Source: Amphibalanus amphitrite
Taxonomy: Eukaryota; Arthropoda; Thecostraca; Balanomorpha; Balanidae
Assembly (NCBI RefSeq): GCF_019059575.1
Contig: NW_024881995.1
Coordinates: forward strand, 62,001-126,000
Length of the DNA stretch: 64,000 nt
Reading direction: 5' to 3'
In this document: positions 11,649-21,748 of the stretch, piece by piece
Layout: every line of letters begins with the position of its first letter
How positions within the stretch are numbered: the first letter of the stretch is position 1
Position numbers and translations under genes: made by a program
The notes under the pieces: generated by a model
What the model saw: only the letters and a program-made list of their open reading frames with translations
Told to the model about the DNA's origin: nothing
Database searches by the model: none

Positions 11649-12021
11649 TGTAGCCAGTAGAAACACTGTGACATACAGATATCTCTTGTATTTCGCCACA
11701 AAATCGAGACATTATAGTTTTACATACGAAATTAGTTATCTAGTATTGCACACATGTTGGCGAGAACATCGAATGTAATAAACGAATACATATGGTTTTT
11801 AATATACACATAGCCAATGCAGTTGTCCAAGCAATACAGCAGTTTAAGCAAACGGAATGTTAAAAGGGGGGCGCACAACTTAATCGAAGGCTTTAGCAAT
11901 TTAGAGACTGGTAAAAGCGACACCTATTAACAAAACTGTAACTAGCGGTTCACAGCATCTAGCGGTGACCGGCGGAAGTAAACGCGCCTAGCGGTGACCG
12001 GCGGTACATGCAGGGGCTACA
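11649..12021 (-). repeat. 3' LTR of Gypsy-A
   Basis: On the minus strand it runs from TGTAGCCCCTGCATG to CTACTGGCTACA: TG...CA ends inside a short inverted repeat (TGTAGCC/GGCTACA). It is preceded by a purine-rich stretch (GGGCGGGGGAGTGA) fitting a polypurine tract. The partner LTR is not in the window. Confidence 0.65.
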
Positions 12022-12216
12022 TCACTCCCCCGCCCTAGTTTAACACCATAAAATGAAGTTTGGCGGCGAGTACGCGACGAACGGCGGAGAGGGGGCGGCG
12101 AAGCAGGCGGCGGGTCCGGCGGCACGCGGCGAGCCGGGCGAGAGCCGCCGGGGGCACCTGAGCGGCTGGGTGCAGGCGATGCAGCAGGCGGGCGGTCCAC
12201 CGAGCTGTCTGTCGCT

Positions 12217-14041
12217 CGCGGTGGCTCGCGCCCAGAAGTCGGCCGACGCCCTGGCCCGATGGGCAAGGCACTGGAAGATGTCCATCGCCGGACAGAAGAC
12301 CCAGGCGCTCCTGCTGACTCAGCGGAGCAGGGACGAGCGTGGCGTGCAACTCCTGGTGAACGGCACGCAGGTCACCGGTGGCACCAGCCTACATCTTCTG
12401 GGGGTGACCTTCGACAGACTTCTACACTTTAAAGACCACTGCGACTCTCTGCGGCGGAAGGTCCGGCCGCGGACGGCACAGCTCTGCCGTCCAAAGGCAA
12501 AAACGCATATGTCGGGTCAGGTCATGACCCGACATATGCGTTTTTGCCTTTGGACAGCAGTGCTGCGGAGGATGACCGGCCGGACCTGGGGTCTCCGCGA
12601 GGCGCAGCTCAGGACAGTCGCGAACGGGTATGTCCGGGGAGCCCTTGAATACGCGGCGGGTGCCTGGCTCCCGGCCGCGTCCCCGTCACACGCTCAGCTG
12701 GTGGAGCGCGAGCTGCTGGCGGCCGCCCGGGTGGTGACCGGATGCCCACGGTCCACCCCCAGGGATCCCCTGCTGGCCGAGGCAGGCATCCCTTCAGCAT
12801 GGTCCACCAGGAAGACGCTGGCCGCGCGAACGCTCTGCCGAGCGCTCGCCCTGCCGGAGGACGACCCTCTTCGCCGCGTCGCGGAGGCCGACCCACCCAC
12901 TCGACTGCGGTCTACCACCGGCTGGCGACAACTGGGGCGATCGGCGTTGATCGAGGCGGGCGCCGAGGGAGTGATGGTGGAGCCGCGCCTCGAGGTTCCC
13001 CTCCTCCCGTGGACAACCTGCCGCCCGATCGCCTTCAATCTGGACGTGGGACCCGGCGGTCGTCGAGCTTCCTCCAACGAGACGCGACGAGAGGCCGCGC
13101 GGCAGCACCTGGCGGCGCTCCCAGCCCAGGCCACGTGGATTTGGTCCGACGGCTCTGCGGACGCTGGGGTCAGGCGAGGAGGAGGCGGCGCCGTCATCTT
13201 CACCGCGTCGGGGGAGACTCTCGAGGTGGAGGTGGCGGCGGGAGGCCTCTGCTCGAGCACCCGTGCGGAGCTGTTCGCCCTGAGGGCGGCGCTGGAGCGA
13301 GTCCGGGATGAGCCGTCCCCCGCCCCGCTGGTGGCGTGCTCTGACTCACGAGCCGCCTTGAGCCTCCTCAGCGCGGGAGCGGCCGCCCAGACCACCACTA
13401 TCGGCGCGGCGATCTGGAGGACGCTGCTGGACATTGCCGAGCGCCGGCAGGTGACCCTGCAGTGGGTCCCTGCTCACTGCGGGCTGGCGGAGAACGAGCG
13501 CGCTGACGCCCTGGCCAAACAAGCGGCCACCCTGCCCCAGGGCGCCGTGCCCTCGGACGCTCGGTCCCTGACACGGGCAGTTCATCGGACGGCCACACGT
13601 CAGTGGCGCGAAAACTGGCCCGACTCCTTTTTTAAGACCATCTTCGGGAGCACCCTGCCGCTCCCCATCCCCGGAGAGGACCGAGAGGCCGCCATCTCGG
13701 TGCACCAGCTGAGGGCGGGCCACTGGGGCCGCTCGCTCCAGTACCTGCACCGGATCGGCCGCCACCCCTCCGTGGAATGCCTGCAGTGCCCCGATAAGCG
13801 GTGCCCCGCGGCGCTCTGCGCCGTGTGCCGGGAGGAGGCGGACGTGCCGGAGCACGTCTTGCTCCGCTGCCCGGCCCTCGCTGGCGCCCGCCTGCGGCTG
13901 ACTGGCAGCATTTACGTCGACCCGTCGCGGCTGCGGGGCGCCGACCTGGTGGCTGCCTTGGAGGCCGGCTACCTTCGTCATAGGGAGCCTCTCGGCTATG
14001 GTCCTCCGTAAGGAGGTCCCAGGGGGAACAACAACAACAAC
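12217..14041 (+). mobile_element. RNase-H LINE (R1/I-like group), 5'-truncated
   Basis: The frame is open through the whole insert to the stop at 14009-14011. It starts late in the RT domain (ALARWARHWKMSI) and continues with the thumb. An RNase H domain follows at roughly 13128-13545 with its acidic positions visible: WSDGSAD, STRAELFAL, ACSDSRAAL and ENERADALAK. It ends with a C-terminal zinc knuckle (CAVCREEAD...HVLLRC). After the stop comes a short UTR and an AAC-repeat tail. AGCTGTCTGTCGCT flanks both ends exactly (12203-12216, 14042-14055), marking the insertion in Gypsy-A. The endonuclease and most of the RT are absent. An 81-bp palindromic insert lies in the frame at 12482-12562. Shared tail and CREEAD knuckle suggest the same clade as 51820-52153. 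Confidence 0.85.
12482..12562. repeat. 81-bp palindromic insert within the LINE frame
   Basis: Two 31-bp arms (beginning GTCCAAAGGCAAAAACGCAT) are perfect reverse complements separated by about 5 bp. The insert lies between residues reading RTAQL and RRMTG and adds exactly 27 codons without closing the frame. It could be a miniature inverted-repeat element or a fold-back duplication. Confidence 0.75.
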
Positions 14042-14642
14042 AGCTGTCTGTCGCTGTAGTAGGCGTGTCGTTCACCAGGACGTCCGGTGCTGCAGGCGGC
14101 GTTGCGGCAGGCATGTTGTCCGTGAAGGCCGGTTTACACCGAGCCAGGGTGACGGTGTCGCGTCACCCGAGACGGTCGATGGTGACGGTGTGCTGGTCGC
14201 GGGATAGGACACGATAAGGACCGTCATAGACGTATTGGAAAGGAGAGCGATGCGAATCGCGTCGGATGAAGACGTGGGAGCAGGTTTGCATGTCTTGAGA
14301 GATGAAGATTTGGCGGGAGCCAGGACGAGGAGGAGTTGGACGGAGCTCCGACATGGCGGCACGGAGACGAGAGGCTAGGGAAGCCGGATCAGAAGAAGTG
14401 TCCGACGACATGGGGGAGAGGAAGTCACCAGGAAGTCGGAGACTGCAACCATAGACTAGGTCAGCAGCGGTGCATCCGAGATCCTCCTTGAGGGCCGTGC
14501 GCACTCCGAGTAGCACCAAAAGAAGTCGGTCCGACCAGGAGGCGGCGTCGTCATCGGTCCGCAGAGCTGACTTCAGTTGGCGGTGGAAGCGCTCTACCAT
14601 CCCGTTTGCTTCTGGGTGGTAGGCGCAGGTCCGGATCCGAGA

Positions 14643-15040
14643 CCCAGCAAACATGCCCACATGGGTCCCATATGGGGTGAACATGGGCCAGATGGGCCCA
14701 CGTGGGACATGGGCTACAGATGGGCTACCCATATGGGCCCCATATGGGATAAAAATGGGCCAGATGGGCCAAAACGCATGTGGGCTGGAGATGGGCATCC
14801 CATGTGGGTCCCATATGGGGTGAACATGGGCCAGATGGGCCCACGTGGGACATGGGCTACAGATGGGCTACCCATATGGGTCCCATGTGGGCGCCGCGTG
14901 GGTCCCATATGGGGCCTACGTGGGCTGGCCCATATGGGTCCCACGTGTCACCCACTGCCATTCCCATGTGGGACCCATATGGAAGAGGTGGGGGGCCCAT
15001 GTGGGCCCCATATGGGAACCATGTGGGCATGTTTGCTGGG
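14643..15040. mobile_element. CCCAGCAAACATG satellite-bearing element, copy 2
   Basis: Near-identical to 9272-9668 (398 versus 397 bp), with the same inverted ends CCCAGCAAACATG / CATGTTTGCTGGG and interior words. It sits in the integrase region of Gypsy-A, and GA occurs on both sides (14641-14642, 15041-15042). The element is clearly absent from the ancestral Gypsy sequence, so the 2-bp duplication is well supported. No coding capacity. Confidence 0.85.
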
Positions 15041-15042
15041 GA

Positions 15043-17075
15043 GGTGCCGAGAAGCTTGGAGACTTCTGTCCAGAGGCGGGACTCGAACTGGGATCCTCTG
15101 TCGGTGGTGATGAGTTCGGGTACTCCGAAGCGGGCGATCCAGCCGCTGACGAGGTGCCGAGCCACCGTGACGGCGTCCATGGTGGGCAGAGGAATTGCCT
15201 CGGGCCATCGGGTGAAGCGGTCGACGACAGTCAGAAGATAGGAGTTGCCATGGGACGGAGGAAGTGGTCCGACAAGGTCGATGTGGATGTGCAGGAAGCG
15301 AGAGTCAGGTGGCTGGAAGCTGCCCATGGGTGGCTTCGTGTGGCGCTGGATCTTGGCACGCTGGCAGTGCTGGCAGCTCCGGACGAAGGCACGGATGTCC
15401 GTGTTGATGTGGGGCCAGATGAACCTCGATGAGATGAGATGACGCGTAGCGTTGATGCCAGGATGAGACAAGTCGTGGAAGCTCTTGATGATGGAAGGGC
15501 GGAGTCTGGCTGGGACTACAGGTCTAGGTGTGGCCGTTGAGGTGTCGCACCAGAGACGTAGATGCGGATGATCAGGGACTGGGAAGTCACGGATGACCAG
15601 AGATGAGGATTGTTGCAGCTTCGGCAGGTCAGGATCGTTGGCTTGGTGTAGGGCGATGTCGGCCAAGCTCAGAAGGCCGGGTGAAGGTGTAGATGCAGCA
15701 GAAGCCGGCGCAGACACTGAGCTGATCCGTGAGATGGCGTCAGCTACCGGGTTGAGGTGTCCAGGAACATGTCCGATCTTGCTGGTGTGCTGCAGAATCA
15801 GGTCCATGTGACGTTGTTCACGGAGAGAATGGTTGGCGTTGCCGTTGGCCTTGAGAGCAAAGACGAGCGGCTTGTGGTCCGTGAGGATCTCGAAGTCGCG
15901 TCCTTCCAGATAGGGCAGGAAATGTCGCACGGCGAGGTACATGGCGAGCAATTCCCGTCCAAAGGTGCTGTAGCGGCGTTGGGTGGGCGTGAACTTGCGC
16001 GAGAAGAAGGCGAGAGGCTGAAGAGAACCACCAACTCGCTGGTGGAGCACGGCGCCGGCTGCAGTGCTGCTGGCGTCAGTGCTGAGGCTCAGAGCTGCAT
16101 CTTTGACGGGATGAGCGAGCTGGGTGACGTCAGCGAGGGCGGCTTTGGCTGCAGAGAAGGCGGCGTCTGCCTCTGGGGTCCACGTGACTGAAGCAGCTCG
16201 GTCGTCTGAGGCAGTCAGGCCGTGGAGAGGTGCCAGAAGAGCAGCAGCGTGTGGGATGAAGCGATGGTAGAAGTTGATCATCCCCAGGAACTTCTTGAGG
16301 CTCTTCTTTGACTCTGGACGGTCGAAGTTCTTGATCGCGCTGACTCGATCGTCGAGAGGAGTGATGCCTCCGCTGGAGATCTGGTGGCCGAGGTAGGAGA
16401 TGCTTTCCATGCCGAAGGCGCACTTCGATGGGTTGAGGAGCACACCGTTGCGGGAAAGACGGCTGAAGACCTCTCGGAGGTGTGACAGGTGTTCCGAGAT
16501 GCTGCTGCTGGCGATGAGGATGTCGTCTACATAGACGAAGGCGAAATCCAGGCCACGGAGGATGTGATCCATGAACCTTTGGAAGGTCTGAGCGCAGTTC
16601 CGGAGACCGTACGGCATACGGAGGAACTCGAAGGCGCCGAAGGGCGTTGTGATCGCTGTCTTGGCGATGTCTTCTGGGGCCATCGGTATCTGGTCAAAGG
16701 CCCTGACGAGGTCGAGCCGAGAGTAGATCGATGTCCCAGCGAGGCAGGCAGTGAAGTCGTGGAGATGTGGTAGTGGGTACCGGTCAGGCACTGTGATGCG
16801 GTAAGTGCACGGTAATCACCACAGGGTCTCCAATCTCCAGACGACTTGGGCACCATGTGCAGCGGTGATGCATACCGACTGCTGCTGGGTCGGATGACTC
16901 CGCGACTGAGGAGGCGCTGGAACTCAGCCTTGGCAGTGGCGAGTCGAGCTGGATCCAGACGGCGTGGGCGGCAGAAGACCGGAGGGCCGGTAGTCTCGAT
17001 GTGATGTCGGACTGAGTGCTGTGGCTCCGGATGATGTGACGGCTGGGTGAGGCTGGGGAATTCTCGAAGGAGGGT
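15043..17075 (-). pseudogene. Gypsy-A pol: reverse transcriptase, RNase H, integrase
   Basis: Reading leftward on the minus strand: RT with [14 protein letters not shown] and the VYVDDILIA catalytic box (near 16530). RNase H follows ([14 protein letters not shown], then [16 protein letters not shown] and [11 protein letters not shown]). The integrase zinc finger ([12 protein letters not shown]...CQHCQRAK) and the first part of the catalytic core ([11 protein letters not shown]) come next. The order RT-RH-IN identifies Ty3/Gypsy. It is treated as a fossil and is broken. Confidence 0.85.
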
Positions 17076-17331
17076 TCCCCTTTTGAAAAAAAGCGCCAAG
17101 GACTGATTTCTTTTACTCACCATCTTCTTTTAGATCACAGGTCTTTAAGTTCGCAAACAGTGAGGGTTCCTACTGATGTCCATGGTTGGGGCAGCGGTGC
17201 TATCTACGTATGCTTAATTTACGCTGTCTAGTCATTCATCTTTTATGTTCGTGAATCTTTTATGTGCCCCATGTATGTTATGTGACTGCAGCCGTAAGTG
17301 GGCCTGGAGCCTGTGGTTGTTTCGTGCGTAA

Positions 17332-17370
<39 letters not shown>

Positions 17371-17372
17371 AT
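17076..17372 (+). mobile_element. LINE 3' end with AAATA-type tail
   Basis: A short stretch ending in a run of AAATA/AATA units (about 17329-17372) after a possible 3' UTR with GTATGTTATGTGACTGCAGCC. The beginning may encode the last residues of an RT frame. It abuts Gypsy-A sequence at its left. Only the tail is strong evidence, and the clade is unknown. Confidence 0.5.
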
Positions 17373-18398
17373 ATGCTCCAGATCTGGATCTTGGCCGGAT
17401 GTTTGACGCTGCTGACGGCCGGGACCGCCGGGACGTTTGAGTTACTGGCAGCAACCCAAGGCCACTTTGACGGTCCAAAGGACAATACAGCGCGAATAGC
17501 TACCCATTTCACCACACCACCTTGCTCATATCTTTCTTCGACCAGTGGATGCGTCTTGGCGTGAGGCCAAAGGTGGTGCACTGGCTATTTTAACGTCAAT
17601 TTCGTTGTCTTTTTTCAGTTTGATGGGCAGAAGCATAGGCGGCGGAACGGGGAGGGCACTGGGGCACCGTGCCCCCTTTGATTTTGGCATTTCAACATTA
17701 GCCCTATGGGTGTTGCATGAAAAGAATGAGACCAAAAGTCGGCAGTGCCCCTCCCCCTTAATTGAAGGTGTTCCGCCGCTACTGGGCAGAAGAACAAAGG
17801 TAAGGGCGGATAGCGGTGAGTCATGATGTGGGCCCATTTATCGGTCTTGAATTCAAGTTAATCTGCGTTGGCAAAGGGTGGCTTTTGCGCTCGCAGCCGG
17901 GCTGAGTTCACCAATCAAGTCCCAGCTTATTACGCCTTAGGCAGATGTGCAGTTGGCTGCTGCTGATGTCCAGCTGCTGGCAGACCAGCTTCAGGCTCAT
18001 TGCCGCCATGCACAAGCATGCTTCTTTAATACAAAAGGAGAGAGTGTGCTCCTTTTTCTCCATTGCCTTAGACGAAAACTATCAAATGAGCCTGTCGGTG
18101 ACTCGACTAACTACTCAGAGCAAGAACATCTGGCAAAGGTAGGTCTTTGCTGAGTTGAGAGCCGATACCGGAGGCACTTATACACTATACAGTCAGACGC
18201 CAGTATTCCCGCTTCTAACATCAGAAAAGAAACTGTGCGAACAGATATGGCGAAGTTGTCCGGATAATTTCGTTACACCCTAAATAGTAAATGCTCTTGC
18301 GTGACATTGACTTTCGGGCTGCCTTGGAATTGGATCGTATCTTTACCCACGAATAGGGGACTGATAAGCTTTAAGCTACTTCAAAACATGTGCAAAGA
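17373..18398. other. Non-coding stretch containing a small hAT MITE
   Basis: Apart from the MITE at 17634-17784, no gene is supported. The segment 17940-18150 has short open frames in two phases with no recognisable motif. Confidence 0.4.
17634..17784. mobile_element. 151-bp hAT MITE
   Basis: The ends CATAGGCGGCGGAAC and (reverse complement) CAGTAGCGGCGGAAC are inverted repeats. GGCAGAAG occurs on both sides (17626-17633, 17785-17792), the 8-bp length expected for hAT. No coding capacity. Confidence 0.85.
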
Positions 18399-19603
18399 CT
18401 GCTTTGCAGGGTTGTATACGACTCAATCGATAGCAATCAATTCAATCACGACAAATTTGGGAAACCAATCAAATCAATCAAGTCAGAGCAGTTTTCGGGA
18501 ATTGATTCAATCGACTCAAACGCGACAATGAAAGGAATCAATCAACTCAATCAAACGACTCAAACCAAGACATACATTAGGTTTTTTTGCCCCACCAACT
18601 TGGAAAAGTGTCCATAGCAGTCTGGTGTACCTACCTACCTGCCTATACCTACCTACCTACAGAAGAAACATAAAAATATTGTCATTTAAAATTATAAATT
18701 GCCATGCCATTCAAAGTTTCTAATTTCTATGTAATAAGGAAGGATACCTAGTGATGGACAGGTGGATCATGATATTGAGGTTCAATGGATAGAATTGGAG
18801 CAGAAGTTTCATTATGGGTGCAAAATAACCCAGTAGTTGACTTCAACAAACTGAAACGCCCCTTAACCCAAATGACCACCTTTCACCTAAAAGTTGTCAA
18901 TTTAATTTTGGCCATATTCCAGCTAAGTCATCAGGCCATCTACCCCATGTAAAGCCCCTGTCTGTCTCTTATGTGAGTTATGCGGAGCTCCTCTGAATTG
19001 AACCCTGAACATAATGAACCTAGCTAGGTTTCACGCCACACTGACACCATATGAAAGTGTTGAAAATGTCAATGTGCTACAAATTTGACAACTTCATTAG
19101 GTATGCTTTATGAAGACAGCCGGAAAGCAGGTAGGTACCTACTTACCCCCTAGATGTGTCACCGGCTACCAACAGTACCAACGAAGGTAGATAGGTTATG
19201 TGTGAAGAATTCAAAACATTTTATTGCAATACAATTTGAAACTGTTAGGACTGGGGGATAGGGATGAGCATCAAAAATATATTTAAAAGGAAATGGAGAG
19301 GACAGGGACTCTGGAACCACAGGATAAGTTAAGGACAAAGGAAGAAGAAAAAAGAAAATTAAAACGCGAAAACGGCACGGTGCGACTGCGAAAAAACAAA
19401 GAAAACGTTTTGCCAATAAGTATGCTAAGCATTTATAAATCCTTATTCTACGTCTTTTGATTTTTTGGTAAGATGACGTCATTGATTATCATGTAGTATG
19501 GTAGATCATCATAAAATAAATCGGTTGTACAACACCAATTTCGTTTTAATTATTATTTCATTTGAAATAAAACCACTTAATAATATTCGGTAAAATATTT
19601 TAA

Positions 19604-20819
19604 CCCGCGCCCTGGTGGGGTCTGTTTATAACGCGACCTGGTGGGGTGGGGGGCTATTTTTTGCCCCCCCTCGTATCTCCGAAACTACTTGACGGATCCT
19701 CAAAATTCAAACGGCGTTCGAAAGGCCTGTCAAATTTGTCGAGGGAAACCAAATTTCATTGACCTCGGGGTCACCGATGACGTCACAGGTCAGGTCAAAG
19801 ATGACATGTTTCACCGTTCACGGGTCATCTATAGTAGGGAATCTATGTAGGGAATGCGCTATAACACCGAAGAAAACGCATTTTGTCGAGAATCAGCGAT
19901 AGGGCGTCAGTTGCCTAGTACATATGTTGCTATAAGAGGTCACTGACAATACCAGGTCAGGTCACAGGTCAGGTCACCAAGGGTCAGAGCCCAGAGGTCA
20001 GGTCACATGAACCTAACATTAGGTACTAAGGTTGTGCGATGCATGTTTTATGGCCAATTTTTCATTTCCAACTCAATGGTGTTGGTTATAAGACTATCAG
20101 GTACTGCTTAGGTCACTTTCTGGTGAAGGTCAGGTCAAGGTCAGGTCAAGAAAGGTCAAATTTTAAAGTTGATAGTTTTGCATAAAATGGGTATTGATTC
20201 GATGCAGCTCGTCACGGGGAGTCTAATGGTGGTCTTTGTTTTGCGCTACGGTGTCTAGAATTGCTAAAAATTGAGTTTGAAAATATGACGTCATCAATTT
20301 TGAACAGTTTTTTCGCTATAACTTCGCCAGAAAATGAGGTATCAATCTCAAATTTGGTATGTGGATAGAAGGTGGTAAGGACTATCATATATATTCCGGT
20401 TTTTGCGAAACTCCAAAAACTTTTTGGATTTTTCGGCTATTATATTCAAAAAATCTATTTTTTTATTTTTGGGGGTCAAAATCCAAAAATTTCGAAAATC
20501 CGAGATAGCAGTTTTGTAGCCCTGTCAATTTTACATCTTTTATGTCTTAATCGTTTTTCTGTATTTGCAAAGCTATAGGCCTGACAGCTCTTCCCGCGAA
20601 ACCCTTTTTTTAGTCGAAAACGGCAGAACATGACGTCACTCTGACGTCATTTCCAGCCAACCTATCATAGCCTTTGGAAAAATTTTTGGTCACGATGTGT
20701 AAAATTGATGTCCGAGAGGGTACTGAAAGTTTGGTGGCGATCGGCGCAGCGGTTCTGGAGATATATCGAAAAGTCTGGAGGGGGGGCAAAAAATAGCCCC
20801 CCCCCCACCAGGGCGCGGG
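19604..20819. mobile_element. piggyBac-like TTAA-bounded element nested in hAT copy 1
   Basis: The element starts CCCGCGCCCTGGTGGGG and ends with the inverse CCACCAGGGCGCGGG, with TTAA directly at both ends (19600-19603, 20820-20823). CCC...GGG termini and a TTAA duplication are hallmarks of the piggyBac group. A second inverted block, GGGGGGCTATTTTTTGCCCC, lies just inside each end. The interior is rich in AGGTCA/TGACCT words, sometimes in direct series. No transposase frame. The other copy is at 34066-35283. Confidence 0.7.
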
Positions 20820-21062
20820 TTAAGGAAAATGAAATATATTAAATATGTTATGCTTAGGCTCTCAGGAGAAAAGGATCAACAAACGTTCTGCTGCAAATTG
20901 AACAATGCAGCAAATTAGTAAACGTAATTAGCGAGACGAAAACGGCGCTTTTGTTTCAGTTATTTTTGTAGGGGTTTCAGATATTTATAGAGTTCAGTGG
21001 GTTGTTTCTGAGGAGACGTGGAGATGTGAATTATTAATTAATCACACTTTATTAGTATAAAG

Positions 21063-21281
21063 GGCCGGGGACCCGCAGTTGCTACTGTACAGCGACCCTG
21101 AGTAAATTGTCCCAGCACCCTCACAGGGAACAACGAAAAGCTGTCAGAGGGCACGCACAGAAAACCTCAGCTGCTCTTTTACACGGACCGACAGTCGATA
21201 TCAATGTTATCGGTCGTTACTGGACAGGACAGACGGCTAGAGTTAGGGTTCGTGTACAGAAGCAACTGCGGGTCCCCGGCC
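21063..21281. repeat. 219-bp palindromic element nested in hAT copy 1
   Basis: The ends GGCCGGGGACCCGCAGTTGC and (reverse complement) the same 20 bases form long inverted repeats that continue imperfectly inward through CTGTACA. No clear target duplication. The same structure lies in the inverted hAT copy near 33604-33822. Confidence 0.65.
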
Positions 21282-21748
21282 TTGCACTTTATCATCTGGA
21301 TTAAAAAAAAAAAGTTTCCTGCTGAGTGCAGAAAGGTAGGTAGGTGCATCACCAGGTTCTGTCACCAGGATTGGAGCAGTTATTGCAGTTGAAAGTCAAA
21401 GTTGGCTGTTCATGTTTAGGCCCTGTTCTTTATTTGGCCATCTACCCCATATTGCAGTTGTGATGACAAGCAGTTTTCAGTGTAGTTTTGTGATCTTTGA
21501 TGTCATCAATTGGTGTCATTATTTTTCGTCAACTAAAACTTATTTGAACTTTCCATTCAATCGACTCAATCATACGAGTCACTTTAATTTTCGGGAATCA
21601 AATCAGTCAACCAGTCGCTAAAGTCAAACGAGTCAGTCAACCAGTCATCTCGAAAAGTCAATCGACTCAATCCAATCAACTCAAAATACGCGTTGAATCA
21701 AATCAATCAATTCAATCGATTTGATTGGTATACAACCCTGCTGCTTTG

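Larger units (their letters stand above)
11649..17075 (-). mobile_element. Broken Ty3/Gypsy retrotransposon (Gypsy-A)
   Basis: A minus-strand Ty3/Gypsy fossil. From low to high coordinate it shows a 3' LTR (11649-12021), the C-terminal tail of pol, part of the integrase (14163-14640), and then integrase, RNase H and reverse transcriptase (15043-17070). The 5' LTR, gag and protease are not in the window; the left limit of the element as read on its own strand is an unrelated LINE end near 17075. Two later insertions split it: an RNase-H LINE (12217-14041) with a 14-bp duplication, and a CCCAGCAAACATG element (14643-15040) with a 2-bp duplication. It is broken, with a few breaks besides the insertions. 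Age cannot be set without a second LTR; it predates both insertions. Confidence 0.85.
18407..21740 (+). mobile_element. Non-autonomous hAT element, copy 1 (3334 bp)
   Basis: The termini CAGGGTTGTATAC and GTATACAACCCTG are perfect inverted repeats. CTGCTTTG flanks the element exactly (18399-18406, 21741-21748). Subterminal regions are rich in AATCAATC/GATTGATT words, as in many hAT ends. No transposase frame is present; the longest open frame is about 107 codons and has no recognisable motif. The interior holds a TTAA-bounded 1216-bp element (19604-20819) and a 219-bp palindromic element (21063-21281). Both also occur at the same places in the inverted copy at 33145-36480, so they were part of the mobilised unit. 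The two copies differ in length by 2 bp, explained by one C/G homopolymer, which indicates very recent movement. Confidence 0.92.

Noticed and set aside
12694-14114. Long open frames on the minus strand opposite the RNase-H LINE
   Set aside because: They are GC-rich shadows of the plus-strand frame with no motifs; the RNase H and knuckle lie on the plus strand.
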